Below are positions 44,828-54,980 of a DNA stretch of 64,000 nucleotides, piece by piece. The notes beneath the pieces are model-generated. The model made no database searches and was not told the origin of the DNA. It worked only from the letters and a program-made list of their open reading frames with translations. Positions within the stretch are counted from its first letter, which is position 1. The number at the start of each line of letters is the position of its first letter. The stretch comes from an uncultured Aquimarina sp. (GTDB lineage Bacteria; Bacteroidota; Bacteroidia; Flavobacteriales; Flavobacteriaceae). The stretch spans positions 1 through 64,000 of the forward strand of contig CANMDW010000010.1 of the NCBI GenBank assembly GCA_947496705.1. Reading direction: 5' to 3'. A program made the translations under genes and the position numbers.

Positions 44828-45877
44828 TTATACAATCAGCATTGCATCACCATAAGAATAAAACTTATATTTTTCTTTTACAGCTTCTTCATAAGCTTTT
44901 TTAATAAAATCATGTCCTGCAAATGCCGAAACCATCATTAACAGTGTTGATTTTGGTGTATGAAAATTTGTAATCATACAATTTGCAATACTAAAATCAT
45001 ATGGAGGGAAAATAAATTTATTTGTCCATCCCCTAAATTCATTCAATGTTCTTTCTGAAGATACCGAACTTTCGAGGGCTCTCATTACCGTAGTTCCTAC
45101 GGCACATATCTTCTTTTTATTTGCAACCCCTTTATTAATGATGTTGGTAGCATGGGCAGTGATATATGCCTCTTCACTATCCATCTTGTGTTTAGAAAGG
45201 TCTTCAACTTCTACGGGATTAAATGTTCCCAGGCCCACGTGCAGGGTAATTTCTGCAAAATCCACTCCCTTGATTTCTAAGCGTTTCATCAAATGCTTGG
45301 AAAAGTGAAGACCTGCGGTCGGAGCAGCAACAGCTCCTTCATTTTTGGCATATATGGTTTGATATCGTTCTTCATCCTCGGGTTCTGCTTCTCTTTTAAT
45401 ATATTTTGGCAAGGGTGTTTCTCCTAAATCGGTAAGTTTTTGACGAAATTCATCGTAAGAACCATCATACAGAAAACGCAATGTGCGACCCCTTGATGTG
45501 GTATTGTCTATTACTTCGGCTACCAAACTTTCATCATCTCCAAAATATAGTTTATTACCAATACGTATTTTTCGGGCAGGGTCTACAAGCACATCCCAAA
45601 GACGAGTTTCAGAATTTAATTCCCGCAATAAGAACACTTCAATTCTGGCACCTGTCTTTTCTTTATTTCCGTACAATCTGGCTGGAAAAACTTTGGTATT
45701 ATTAACAACCATTACATCGTTTGGTTCAAAATAATCAATAAGATCTTTAAACTGCTTATGTTCAATGGTTTGGGTTTTTCGGTTAAGTACCATAAGACGG
45801 GCTTCGTCTCTGTTTTCTGCCGGATACTCCGCCAATAATTCCTGTGGAAGATTAAAATTGAAATGTGATAACTTCAT
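44828..45877 (-). CDS. queA: tRNA preQ1(34) S-adenosylmethionine ribosyltransferase-isomerase
   Basis: Builds epoxyqueuosine from preQ1-tRNA and SAM. Family blocks are LPQELLAEYPAENRDEARL (in parts), VMVVNNTKVFPARL, GAVAAPTAGLHF and TNFHTPKSTLLMMVSAFAG. Started at 45877 (MKLSHFNFNLP, 349 residues): the upstream in-frame ATG at 45904 overlaps the -7 box and cannot be within the mRNA. Confidence 0.97.
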   Translation of the reverse strand: MKLSHFNFNLPQELLAEYPAENRDEARLMVLNRKTQTIEHKQFKDLIDYFEPNDVMVVNNTKVFPARLYGNKEKTGARIEVFLLRELNSETRLWDVLVDPARKIRIGNKLYFGDDESLVAEVIDNTTSRGRTLRFLYDGSYDEFRQKLTDLGETPLPKYIKREAEPEDEERYQTIYAKNEGAVAAPTAGLHFSKHLMKRLEIKGVDFAEITLHVGLGTFNPVEVEDLSKHKMDSEEAYITAHATNIINKGVANKKKICAVGTTVMRALESSVSSERTLNEFRGWTNKFIFPPYDFSIANCMITNFHTPKSTLLMMVSAFAGHDFIKKAYEEAVKEKYKFYSYGDAMLIV

Positions 45878-45901
45878 TCGTGTCTGTTTTTTTTGAAGGT
45901 G

Positions 45902-45909
45902 CAAATATA
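45902..45909 (-). promoter_or_regulatory. -7 promoter element of queA
   Basis: Perfect TATATTTG on the minus strand, 24 bases before the queA ATG; decides the start codon. Confidence 0.6.
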
Positions 45910-45938
45910 CGATCTTGTGGTAGGGGTTGTCAAGTAAA

Positions 45939-47177
45939 TTAAGATATATTTGAAGCTTCCAAAACTTTAAAACCCAATTTCCCCAAATCTAACCAAAAAT
46001 CGGGATAGGATTTTGACACTACATTTGCATCTTCAATATACAGTGATGTTCTTAATGCCAGAGGAGCAAATGCCATCGCCATTCGGTGATCATTATAGGT
46101 TGGTATCGAAATATCTTTTTTGATGGCCGATCCTGGTGCTAAGCGCAAAGTATCATTGGTAACATGAACATGGCCTCCTAATTTTTCAATTTCGGTTTTT
46201 AAAGCTTCCAACCGATCTGTTTCCTTAATTTTTAAGGTATGTAATCCTGTAAGATAGCACCCGATTCCTAATCCAAAACAGGTTACGGCTATGGTTTGAG
46301 CAATATCGGGTGAATTAGACAAATCTAATCCTTCGGGAAGCTTAAGAATAGTATCGGGTACTTTTGTTAAAGTAATTGTGTTTTTATCAAAAGTAGTTAC
46401 TACTCCCAGATTTTTATATATCTCTGCCAATGCAGAATCTCCTTGATAACTTTGTGCTTTATAGCTTCCCAAAGTGACCGAAACATTATTTGATAATGCT
46501 ACGATACTGTAAAAATAAGACGCAGAACTCCAATCTGACTCTACTACTATATTTCCCGACAAAACTTTGTCACAAGGCTTAATGGTAATCCTGTTGTTCT
46601 TAAAAGCACCCTCGACACCGGCCTCACTTAAAAGGCTCAAAGTCATGTTGATGTAGGGTACAGAAGTAACCTTTCCTTCTAAAAATATTTCTAATCCATT
46701 TGGTAATGAAGAAGCTATCAACATTAAGGCAGAAATATATTGACTGCTCACATTTGCCTGCAAGGAAACTTTATTAGACGTTGGCTGTTTTCCATGAATT
46801 CGTATTGGGGGATATCCATGATTTTTTTCATAACTGATCTCACATCCTATTTGTTGAAGTGCTTCTACCAATATCCTGATAGGTCGTTCCTGCATTCTTT
46901 TACTCCCAGTAAGTACAGTCTCTTTACCTTCTTTAACCGCAAAATATGCTGTGAGAAAACGCATAGCTGTTCCTGCATGATGAATATCTATCACCACTTC
47001 ATCACTTTGTAATGCCTTTTGCATCAGTTCTGAGTCATCACTGTTGGAAACATTATTAATTTTGATATTAGGATATAATGATTGAAGTATTAACAATCTA
47101 TTGGTTTCACTTTTGGATCCCGTAATCTGTAATGTATTGCTTTCTATATTATGAATATGTTGTAATTTCAAATTCAT
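45939..47177 (-). CDS. aroA: 3-phosphoshikimate 1-carboxyvinyltransferase (EPSP synthase)
   Basis: 412 residues, shikimate pathway step six. Substrate-binding blocks TGSKSETNRLLIL (19-31), AGTAMRFLTAYF, RPIRILVEAL, KETDRLEALKTE and YNDHRMAMAF are present. It lies 1 bp after the small membrane protein gene on the same strand, away from the other aromatic genes of the window. Confidence 0.96.
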   Translation of the reverse strand: MNLKLQHIHNIESNTLQITGSKSETNRLLILQSLYPNIKINNVSNSDDSELMQKALQSDEVVIDIHHAGTAMRFLTAYFAVKEGKETVLTGSKRMQERPIRILVEALQQIGCEISYEKNHGYPPIRIHGKQPTSNKVSLQANVSSQYISALMLIASSLPNGLEIFLEGKVTSVPYINMTLSLLSEAGVEGAFKNNRITIKPCDKVLSGNIVVESDWSSASYFYSIVALSNNVSVTLGSYKAQSYQGDSALAEIYKNLGVVTTFDKNTITLTKVPDTILKLPEGLDLSNSPDIAQTIAVTCFGLGIGCYLTGLHTLKIKETDRLEALKTEIEKLGGHVHVTNDTLRLAPGSAIKKDISIPTYNDHRMAMAFAPLALRTSLYIEDANVVSKSYPDFWLDLGKLGFKVLEASNIS

Positions 47178-47178
47178 C

Positions 47179-47433
47179 TTATCTATTTGATTTATGTTTT
47201 CTTACTTCAAAATAATACCCCATAATCATCCCGTATAATAACCCGCCTACAATTCGTGATATGAGGTACCTCAACCATAGACCATTGTTGATCTTTTCAT
47301 TAACAAAAGCATCCAATGCTATCCCTCTGTATTCCATAAAGTGTTCTATTATACTAAAAATGATAATAAAACCCAGTCCTATATAGCATACCGAAATCCA
47401 ATACCTTCTTGAAGAAATTATTGTTTTAAGCAT
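47179..47433 (-). CDS. hypothetical two-helix membrane protein
   Basis: 84 residues, not recognised. Two hydrophobic segments (about 10-28 and 56-72). It shares one base with the MazG-like gene's stop region upstream and abuts aroA, so it is carried in this operon. Confidence 0.65.
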   Translation of the reverse strand: MLKTIISSRRYWISVCYIGLGFIIIFSIIEHFMEYRGIALDAFVNEKINNGLWLRYLISRIVGGLLYGMIMGYYFEVRKHKSNR

Positions 47434-47759
47434 TATTTTAGCTTTTCGTTGTTATGGTGGCGGTCATGATCGCGTTGTGTTTTGATATCCAGCTTTTTAT
47501 CAAAAGCCTTTTGGAGATCGACCCCTGTTTGATTGGCCAGGCATAAAACCACAAACAACACATCTGCCAACTCCTCGCCAAGATCTTTGTTTTTATCACT
47601 TTCTTTTTCACTCTGCTCCCCATAACGACGGGCAATAATCCTGGCTACTTCTCCTACTTCTTCTGTAAGCTGAGCCATATTGGTTAACTCATTAAAATAA
47701 CGTACCCCATGATTTTTGATCCAATCATCTACGGCTTGTTGTGCATTTTGGATGTTCAT
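47433..47759 (-). CDS. MazG-like nucleotide pyrophosphohydrolase
   Basis: 108 residues of the all-α NTP pyrophosphatase superfamily. The metal-binding E-x-x-E / E-x-x-D pattern is seen as LTEEVGEVARII (29-40) and DLGEELADVLFVVLCLANQ (about 61-79). Probably hydrolyses non-canonical nucleotides. 2 bp after the DUF3857 gene. Confidence 0.88.
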   Translation of the reverse strand: MNIQNAQQAVDDWIKNHGVRYFNELTNMAQLTEEVGEVARIIARRYGEQSEKESDKNKDLGEELADVLFVVLCLANQTGVDLQKAFDKKLDIKTQRDHDRHHNNEKLK

Positions 47760-47761
47760 AA

Positions 47762-49786
47762 CTATATTTTCTTTAAAACGACCTGATCGCTTTCTTTCTG
47801 AATGATTTGATTATAAAACTGTTTTAACGACGGGTAATATTCTGTAGGTATGAAAGGAACATTCAAGGTTTCTGTAACGGATATCTGTATAGAATCGCCC
47901 ATAACTGTTGTCCTAAATATAAAACTACCAATATTTTCAGGAAGTTTAAAAGCAGAACCTTCGGGTATTTCTGCTACTTGAAAGCCTTCGGGTATTTTAA
48001 TCGAAACCATTATCTTATTAGTATATCCATATCCAAAATCTATTGGATATTTTCGTTCTTCAGATTTAAAAATATTTTCTTTATCCCTAAGAAATAATAA
48101 AGGAGAAAAGAATATTTCGTTCTCAATCACTTCTGCTTCATTGGTTAGTTCAAATTCAAAACGTTCACTCACCGGCTTTCCTAGGTCTTCTACTCCGCTA
48201 AGTTGGTATTCTGCAATATCATTTATTTCATACCTTTCTTTAAGCCTTTTGACTTGTGTTTCCATACTCTTAACGCCATGATGAACCCTAAAGTTATGTG
48301 CTAAATAAAAGAATCTGCTTATACTTTGCTTTCCTTTTATAATACCATTGGAGTCTAACTCGCATAAAACTGAGTGTTTAACACTTGAGGCCTTAGTTGG
48401 TCTAAAATTTATAAGTTTCGAAGTACCGCTTTCAGAAATAACCCTTCCCGATCCGTGAACAACCCTGTCAGGTAACACATTTGGTTCCCCATACTTATCT
48501 GTAGCATCCAGATAAATGATTTTGTCTCCATATTTAACGCGTGCAATTACATAATCAAAACCTTCTAAAGTGGGAAACAAAGATAAAACACTTTTATCAG
48601 AACTTACCAAAACAGGGTTGGTATTCACTCCGGCATAATCCAGCATAGCAACCAGCATTAAATTGATTTCTGCCGAATTACCAACACCATCTTTATATGC
48701 TTGTTTAACCCCTTCCTTGGTCACCGCCCTATATTTGTTGTTCCAAGCCATCTTTTTCTTTACAAAATCAAAAATCAAAGAGGCTTTCTTCAATGGATCA
48801 CTAACATCCTGAACCAATAAATCAACATCCTTCTCAAAATAACTTGTCTTTTTTAATTCATCACCGAATCGCGGATCATCATATATTGTTTTGGCAACAG
48901 CCTCCCAAGTGGTTGAAAATTTTTTGATATTGCTATTAGGAAACTTTGTGAACTGTAGCTCAAATACTATAGATGACAAATAATTATCAGGATTACCAGA
49001 ATAAGGCTCTTCTTTAAATGCAGGAACACCTGCTGAAACAATGTCATATACATTTTCAGTATAATCTACACTACTATTTGAGAACGAAGTTCTAGCTATT
49101 GAAAAACCTCCAGTCCCGGTCCTAGTCTTTGAAGTAAAGTTAATTTTATCGTTGCGTTTTGATTCTTTTAAATTAATGGGTAAATAACCTCTTGTATATC
49201 TTTTGAAATTATAATATTCAGGAACTCCTACTCTTACTTCAATTTTTTTTATTGGAATCTTTTGTTGTAAGTATATTTTATCAATATTATGTGCAAAAGG
49301 AGAAATAACTTTATACTTATATTCAACTATTGACCCTTCTTGCAAAGAAGGTAAGGTAAATTTTACCTGATCATGATATTCTGAATATTCATTTTCGAAG
49401 ATTCCATCCTTAGTAAGTTTAGTTTCAACAATTTTATCGTCTACCAAACTATAGGTCACTCCTTTTAATCCACTTATTTTCTCCTTATCACTTCTGTTTT
49501 TATAAAGGAACACCTCATCGGTTCCATAATCAAAACCATTCTTGTTATAAAGTTTTACCCTTTTAAAAACTTCGGTTATCAATTGAAAACCTTCAGACTG
49601 ATTATATTCATATTGAATATTTTTACTTTCATACAACACTGCCGCATTAGCAGAACTATCTGTTGGGCAGGCTGTTTCTATAAGTTCTTCCTTTGAAACT
49701 TTTCCAAACTTGTATTCTTGAGCAAAACTGGTAATTGAGAGCAATAGAGTCAACCCTATTACCTTTTTATTTGAGGTTTTCATCAT
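47762..49786 (-). CDS. DUF3857 / transglutaminase-like protein, catalytic Cys replaced
   Basis: 674 residues: signal peptide (about 1-22), DUF3857 (about 55-230), then a transglutaminase-like fold (about 270-440) and a C-terminal β domain. At the active-site helix the sequence is GVGNSAEINLML where active members have G-(D/N)-C-K; Cys is Ser (about residue 368). The His strand reads FDYVIARV with Tyr instead of His. YLDATD keeps the Asp. It is therefore probably a non-enzymatic paralog of the product of 49804-51720. Confidence 0.88.
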   Translation of the reverse strand: MMKTSNKKVIGLTLLLSITSFAQEYKFGKVSKEELIETACPTDSSANAAVLYESKNIQYEYNQSEGFQLITEVFKRVKLYNKNGFDYGTDEVFLYKNRSDKEKISGLKGVTYSLVDDKIVETKLTKDGIFENEYSEYHDQVKFTLPSLQEGSIVEYKYKVISPFAHNIDKIYLQQKIPIKKIEVRVGVPEYYNFKRYTRGYLPINLKESKRNDKINFTSKTRTGTGGFSIARTSFSNSSVDYTENVYDIVSAGVPAFKEEPYSGNPDNYLSSIVFELQFTKFPNSNIKKFSTTWEAVAKTIYDDPRFGDELKKTSYFEKDVDLLVQDVSDPLKKASLIFDFVKKKMAWNNKYRAVTKEGVKQAYKDGVGNSAEINLMLVAMLDYAGVNTNPVLVSSDKSVLSLFPTLEGFDYVIARVKYGDKIIYLDATDKYGEPNVLPDRVVHGSGRVISESGTSKLINFRPTKASSVKHSVLCELDSNGIIKGKQSISRFFYLAHNFRVHHGVKSMETQVKRLKERYEINDIAEYQLSGVEDLGKPVSERFEFELTNEAEVIENEIFFSPLLFLRDKENIFKSEERKYPIDFGYGYTNKIMVSIKIPEGFQVAEIPEGSAFKLPENIGSFIFRTTVMGDSIQISVTETLNVPFIPTEYYPSLKQFYNQIIQKESDQVVLKKI

Positions 49787-49803
49787 ATTTATTGGTTAAG
49801 AGG

Positions 49804-51720
49804 TTATTGTTGTTTTAACACTATTTTTGTATTATCTGTCTTTTTTATTTCAGATCTGAATTGCCTGTATTGTTCATATTTTTCCTTAGAAAAAGTACCA
49901 TCCACAATTTTCAGAAACCGTTTAAACTTAATTTGAGATTCATTCCCCTTTTCCAATTCGAAGGTATAATTGCCAAATTCTGTTTGGATAGATTTCTTTT
50001 CCGGCAAATTCCCAATCACATAACCTTGCGGGATATCAATAGTGTATTCATCTGTATTGATATAGCCCCGGGATATCACCAAAGGTGTATTTCTATTTTC
50101 ATATTTGGGCATACCCGCCTTATCACGACTAAAAAGATTAGGAGCCAATAGCAAACGATTCCCTACTTTTTTCACATAAGAAGTACAGGAAACTTCAAGA
50201 TTTTCAGTAAACTTGATGGCATCTTTATCATCATTGAATTGTATAGAATTAATCGCTAAATTATTAATATAGCTCCAATGTTCTTTATAATGAAGTTTTT
50301 GATCTTTAGGATTTTTAAACTGTACTCCATTCTTCCAATCATATTCTAATCCTTGTGATACCCTTTGGACCGAAGCTTTCATAGATTTGTCAGACTCAAA
50401 ATGTACTGTAGCAACTGTATGAAGGATATTTTCTTCGGGTTTGTATTTTTTGGTTTTCTTTATCTCGCCCCCTTCTGGCTTAATTACCAAAACGTTCCTA
50501 TTATCGGTAAAATCCCCTATAAAATTAAAAGGCATGGTTTGACTGGTGCATTCTAGCCAAATATCTTCATTCTCGTTTGGGATATTTAAGATCACATGAT
50601 TTCCTTGCATCGATGCAAAGTCTGGATCAATATTCTCCCTATCCCTACCCCCATATACCACAGTATAATATGAAGGTATATTCTGACTGTCTAACAAAGC
50701 TTTAGTATAGTTAGTAAGTGCTTTACAATCTCCATAACCCAATCGATCCACATCACTGGCTAAAAACGGCATCCATCCCCCTATACCTAATTGCACACTG
50801 ATATATCGGGTTTTGTTTTGAACGTATTCATAAATCTTTTTAGCCTTTTCTTTATTTGTAGTTGTTTCTGTCACTAGCTCGTTAATTTTTGCTATGGTTT
50901 CAGGTGAAATTTCATCTCTTCCTGATAATAACTTATCATATTGCCATTTACCAAAAGATTGCCAATCTGTGCCCGAACCTTGAACCCCCTCTAACGAGAA
51001 GTCATTCATTGCTATTCTTAAGCTAGGAACCATTTCAGAAAATGAAGGGCTATATACTTCTGGTAATTTGGCCGAAATGCCAGAGATTTTGTATGAAATT
51101 TCTTTTTCAGTATTATTTATTTCTATGGAATAATCTTCAAAGTTCTTTTCTTTAAATCTTAAAGAAAGCCCATTTGGATTTGAAATTATATATACTGATT
51201 TTTCTACACTTAGCCTATACCCTAAAATCGGTCTCCATGGCTGAATAAATGCTGTTGATGAACTTTCTACCTCGCTATCAAATTCAAGTGTATACGGATA
51301 GCTTAATGGGGTATGCTCAAAATACTTCATTCGGTCATCATTCATTAATGATATCCCATCATAAATACTTCTATCACTAAAATCATTCTTCTTATACTTT
51401 TTTATTTCTTTTCCAAAAGCATCATAAACGATCGCTTGCAGCTTTTTTATTTTTGTTGAAGGGCTGTAACGTTCAAAAGAATCGGCATATCCTTTTCCGA
51501 ATTTATTAAGAACTGTTACTATTCTTTTTGTTTTGACGGTAACAGAACTTATTGAGTTGATTTCTATAAGAACTTCTTCCGACCTAACAATTGCATTGGC
51601 ATCTCTGGTAAGTATGGTATCGATAACAGTATCTTGTATATCAAAATTATCTTGTGCAGAAACTTTGATATAACAAAATAAGCAAACCACAACTAAAAGT
51701 AGTAGCACTTTTTTTTGCAT
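49804..51720 (-). CDS. DUF3857 / transglutaminase-like protein
   Basis: 638 residues with signal peptide (cleavage about KVSAQ, 23), DUF3857, then a transglutaminase-like domain with the catalytic Cys in GYGDCKALT (about residue 328) and His in GNHVILNI; the Asp position reads WLECTS (Glu or shifted). Exported, function unknown. It lies 27 bp after dtd and 17 bp before its paralog. Confidence 0.9.
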   Translation of the reverse strand: MQKKVLLLLVVVCLFCYIKVSAQDNFDIQDTVIDTILTRDANAIVRSEEVLIEINSISSVTVKTKRIVTVLNKFGKGYADSFERYSPSTKIKKLQAIVYDAFGKEIKKYKKNDFSDRSIYDGISLMNDDRMKYFEHTPLSYPYTLEFDSEVESSSTAFIQPWRPILGYRLSVEKSVYIISNPNGLSLRFKEKNFEDYSIEINNTEKEISYKISGISAKLPEVYSPSFSEMVPSLRIAMNDFSLEGVQGSGTDWQSFGKWQYDKLLSGRDEISPETIAKINELVTETTTNKEKAKKIYEYVQNKTRYISVQLGIGGWMPFLASDVDRLGYGDCKALTNYTKALLDSQNIPSYYTVVYGGRDRENIDPDFASMQGNHVILNIPNENEDIWLECTSQTMPFNFIGDFTDNRNVLVIKPEGGEIKKTKKYKPEENILHTVATVHFESDKSMKASVQRVSQGLEYDWKNGVQFKNPKDQKLHYKEHWSYINNLAINSIQFNDDKDAIKFTENLEVSCTSYVKKVGNRLLLAPNLFSRDKAGMPKYENRNTPLVISRGYINTDEYTIDIPQGYVIGNLPEKKSIQTEFGNYTFELEKGNESQIKFKRFLKIVDGTFSKEKYEQYRQFRSEIKKTDNTKIVLKQQ

Positions 51721-51746
51721 ATAAAAATTATTTTGGGGTAGGTCTG

Positions 51747-52199
51747 TTATTCTTTATTTTTGGTATCGACAATTATAGTAACTGGTCCGTCGTTATGTAG
51801 TGAAATTTGCATATCCGCTCCAAATATACCAGTCCCTACCTTTTTTTCCAAATCTATTTCTAATTGTTTGACAAACCTTTCATATAATGGTATTGCGATA
51901 TCGGGTTTGGCTGCCTTGATATAACTAGGTCTATTCCCTTTTTTGGTACTGGCATGCAAGGTAAATTGGCTTACCACAATGGCTTCACCATTTATATCTA
52001 GTATACTTTTATTCATCACATCTTTTTCATCTCCAAAAATTCTAAGGCGCACTATTTTTCCAGACAACCAAAGTACATCTTCCAAATCATCATCATTTTC
52101 AATTCCGACCAGAATAAGTAATCCTTTATCTATTTTAGAAACCACTTTATTCGCTACAGTAACCGAAGCTTCTGATACTCTTTGAATCACTGCTCTCAT
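51747..52199 (-). CDS. dtd: D-aminoacyl-tRNA deacylase
   Basis: 150 residues, removes D-amino acids from tRNA. Signatures SQFTLHAS (active-site Thr) and the C-terminal NDGPVTI carrying the cross-subunit Gly-cisPro. N-terminus MRAVIQRVSEASVTV is canonical. Confidence 0.97.
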   Translation of the reverse strand: MRAVIQRVSEASVTVANKVVSKIDKGLLILVGIENDDDLEDVLWLSGKIVRLRIFGDEKDVMNKSILDINGEAIVVSQFTLHASTKKGNRPSYIKAAKPDIAIPLYERFVKQLEIDLEKKVGTGIFGADMQISLHNDGPVTIIVDTKNKE

Positions 52200-52274
52200 A
52201 GGCCTCTCTCCCCCCAGCTTACTAGGGTTTTAGTATTAAAAATCTGAATCATATCAAAAAACATACTTCTATGA

Positions 52275-53225
52275 TCACTCTTCATCATAATTGTTTTTTC
52301 TATAATGTTCTTCTTCTCCTTCAAGAATCTGTAAATAACTTTTATACCTGGACCAGGCAATTTCTTCGTTATCTAGCGCTTCTTTTACGGCACATTTTGG
52401 TTCATTGATATGCAAACAATTGTTGAATTTACATTGTGATTTTAGCTCAAAAAACTCTGGAAAATATCCTGCTAACTCGTCTTTGTCAATATCTACGACT
52501 CCAAAACCTTTGATCCCCGGAGTATCGATAATCTTAGCATCAAAACTAAGGTCAAACATTTCTGCAAACGTAGTTGTATGCTGGCCTTGTCGATGTTGAT
52601 CACTAATCTCTGCTGTTCGTAATGACAAACCAGGTTCTATCGTATTAATCAATGTCGATTTTCCTACTCCGCTATGGCCAGAGAACATGCTCACCTTTCC
52701 CTCCATTATTTCTTTTACTTTATCTACATTTTTACCGGTTTTGGCAGAGATCCCAATACATTCATAGCCAATTTTTCTATACAACGCAGCAAGGTATTTT
52801 ATTTCTAAAAGCTCATCCTCATCATACATATCAGTCTTATTAAAAAGTAGAACCGCCTTAATTCGATATGCTTCTGCAGTAACCAGAAAGCGATCGATAA
52901 AAGTGGTAAAAGTTGGCGGATTGTTTAACGTAATTAATAAAAAAACAACATCAATATTTGAAGCGATAATATGAGTTTGTTTGGATAACTTTACTGATTT
53001 TCTGACAATATAATTCTGCCGTTCACATATATTTTCTATAACTCCGGTTTCCTGATCATTTTTGGTTTCTAATGTAAAATCTACAAGATCACCAACAGCC
53101 ACAGGATTTGTACTCTTAATACCTTTGATTCTAAATTTACCTTTTATACGGCATTCGTATACCTCTCCGTTATCAGTTTTAACGGTATACCAGCTTCCGG
53201 TAGATTTATAAACGGTACCTCTCAT
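52275..53225 (-). CDS. rsgA: ribosome small subunit-dependent GTPase A
   Basis: Circularly permuted GTPase for 30S maturation. N-terminal OB domain (1-70), G4 NKTDM, G1 GHSGVGKST, G3 DTPGIKGFG and the C-terminal zinc motif C-x4-C-x-H-x5-C (CKFNNCLHINEPKC). I use the ATG at 53225 (316 residues); two codons upstream the frame also opens at a GTG (53231). Confidence 0.96.
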   Translation of the reverse strand: MRGTVYKSTGSWYTVKTDNGEVYECRIKGKFRIKGIKSTNPVAVGDLVDFTLETKNDQETGVIENICERQNYIVRKSVKLSKQTHIIASNIDVVFLLITLNNPPTFTTFIDRFLVTAEAYRIKAVLLFNKTDMYDEDELLEIKYLAALYRKIGYECIGISAKTGKNVDKVKEIMEGKVSMFSGHSGVGKSTLINTIEPGLSLRTAEISDQHRQGQHTTTFAEMFDLSFDAKIIDTPGIKGFGVVDIDKDELAGYFPEFFELKSQCKFNNCLHINEPKCAVKEALDNEEIAWSRYKSYLQILEGEEEHYRKNNYDEE

Positions 53226-53363
53226 AAACACAAAGATGCAAATATTAATATTTTCGAAGCTCTTAATTTTTTCTTAATTAAAAAAAATATAATCTTTAGA
53301 AATCATTTTCTGGCACAACTATTGATTATTATGCCTGATATTAACTTTAATATTCAAATTATT

Positions 53364-53819
53364 ATGAAAAAACACTTATTATTTCTTGCTTTTATTGTTC
53401 TTGGTTTACACACAACCTTGGCTCAAGGTACGCATGAGTACCAAATCGTAACGGTTATCGAATCTATCGTTCCTAATGGTTTGGGGAGATCAAGAATGAT
53501 TACTACCAACGAAACCAGAGATTATAAAGAGTTTACTTCTACCCGTACTGGAGAAGATGACAAAAGAAACAAATCTGACCGGGGCGATATTCGTGTAAAA
53601 GGTTTTGATGAAACCAAACTTTTGAACTTCTATAACCTTGGTGGAATTCGTTTTCAGAACATTGCTGCAAACGATGCTCTGGTATCGTCAAAAATTAATA
53701 CCATGGCTTCTGAAGGCTGGGAATTAGCCTTTGTAAACAGCGGTGTTGAAAGTTTTGGTGGTAAAGGTGACGGTAACGGAATTTATGTTACCCGATATAC
53801 CTTTAAAAGAAAAAAATAA
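53364..53819 (+). CDS. hypothetical secreted protein
   Basis: 151 residues from the ATG at 53364, which gives a good signal peptide (MKKHLLFLAFIVLGL, cleavage after TTLAQ); an ATG at 53322 adds 14 residues. The mature part has Arg/Lys-rich and β-like stretches and ends in an EGWELAFVNSG-like segment also seen in DUF4177-type small domains. The function is not known. A solitary plus-strand gene between two minus-strand operons. Confidence 0.75.
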   Translation: MKKHLLFLAFIVLGLHTTLAQGTHEYQIVTVIESIVPNGLGRSRMITTNETRDYKEFTSTRTGEDDKRNKSDRGDIRVKGFDETKLLNFYNLGGIRFQNIAANDALVSSKINTMASEGWELAFVNSGVESFGGKGDGNGIYVTRYTFKRKK

Positions 53820-53827
53820 AAACACTA

Positions 53828-53867
53828 AATAAGCCACTTCTTCATTTTTTGTAGAAGGTGGCTTATT
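53828..53867. terminator. bidirectional intrinsic terminator
   Basis: AATAAGCCAC / GTGGCTTATT stem extended by TTCT/AGAA, followed by T runs in the plus direction and preceded by A-rich sequence. Serves the secreted protein gene and ends the pheA operon. Confidence 0.85.
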
Positions 53868-53876
53868 TTTTCTTTA

Positions 53877-54959
53877 TTATCCTCTCGCTACCTTCTTCTG
53901 GTGATTAATTGACTCCTGGTGAATCGCTTTATAAATACGAAGTATAAATTCTTCACTTAATCCGTTCTCTTCACCTTCAAGAATCATTCTACCCAAAATT
54001 TCATTCCATCTTTTAGACTGCAAAATAGCGACATTTTGTTTTGCCTTCACTTTTCCTATGTCATCAGAAATTTTCATTCTTTTCGACAAAATTTCCAATA
54101 ACTGATTGTCGGCAATATCAATCTTTGCACGTAGCTCATTCAATGCTTTTTGATATGCTTCATCGACCCCCACTTCTTTTCTAATTTTTAAATCTTTCAT
54201 ATGCTGAATCAATGTTTCTGGTGTAATTTGTTGCTTTGCATCACTCCATGCATTATCCGGATCATAATGCGTTTCTACAATTAACCCATCAAAATTAAGA
54301 TCTAAAGCGGTCTGGGAAAGATCAAAAATCAAATCTCTGTTTCCTGCTATATGAGATGGATCAAGGATCAATGGTAAATCTGGAAAACGGTTTTGTAAAT
54401 CAATCGGAATCTGCCATTCGGGAATATTACGGTATTTTGTTTTTTCGTACGTAGAGAACCCTCTGTGAATCACCCCAAGGTTTTTAACATCGGCAGTATA
54501 AAAACGCTCTACAGCACCTAACCAGAGTGAAAGGTCGGGATTTATAGGATTCTTGATTAAAACAGGATTATCAATACCCTTACAGGCATCAGCAATATCC
54601 TGAACGATAAATGGTGATACGGTACTTCTTGCTCCAACCCATAATACATCTACTCCATGCTCTAAAGCCAGTTCTACATGATGTGGATTTGCTACTTCGG
54701 TCGCGATTTTCATTCCGGTTTCTTCTTTTGCTCTTTGGAGCCATTTTAGTCCCAGTGCTCCAACTCCTTCAAAGTTACCTGGTCTTGTTCTTGGTTTCCA
54801 GATCCCTGCACGTAATATGGTAGCATCAGAATTCTTAAGCTGATGAGCAATTTTTAACACCTGATCTTCGGTTTCTGCACTGCATGGCCCTCCTATCACC
54901 AAAGGGTGATTCAAATTGTAAGCATCTAACCAGTTTCTAAGTTCTTTCTTATTATCCAT
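53877..54959 (-). CDS. bifunctional 3-deoxy-7-phosphoheptulonate synthase / chorismate mutase
   Basis: 360 residues. N-terminal class I-type (KDO8P synthase-like) DAHP synthase (about 15-255: VIGGPCSAET, LRAGIWKPRTRPGNFEG in parts, LIKNPINPD, LILDPSHIAGNRD). C-terminal AroQ chorismate mutase (about 270-350: LNELRAKIDIADNQLLEILSKR in parts). It links entry to the shikimate pathway with the branch to prephenate. Last gene of the Phe/Tyr operon. Confidence 0.95.
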   Translation of the reverse strand: MDNKKELRNWLDAYNLNHPLVIGGPCSAETEDQVLKIAHQLKNSDATILRAGIWKPRTRPGNFEGVGALGLKWLQRAKEETGMKIATEVANPHHVELALEHGVDVLWVGARSTVSPFIVQDIADACKGIDNPVLIKNPINPDLSLWLGAVERFYTADVKNLGVIHRGFSTYEKTKYRNIPEWQIPIDLQNRFPDLPLILDPSHIAGNRDLIFDLSQTALDLNFDGLIVETHYDPDNAWSDAKQQITPETLIQHMKDLKIRKEVGVDEAYQKALNELRAKIDIADNQLLEILSKRMKISDDIGKVKAKQNVAILQSKRWNEILGRMILEGEENGLSEEFILRIYKAIHQESINHQKKVARG

Positions 54960-54980
54960 TTCTGTTTTTTATTCTTTATT

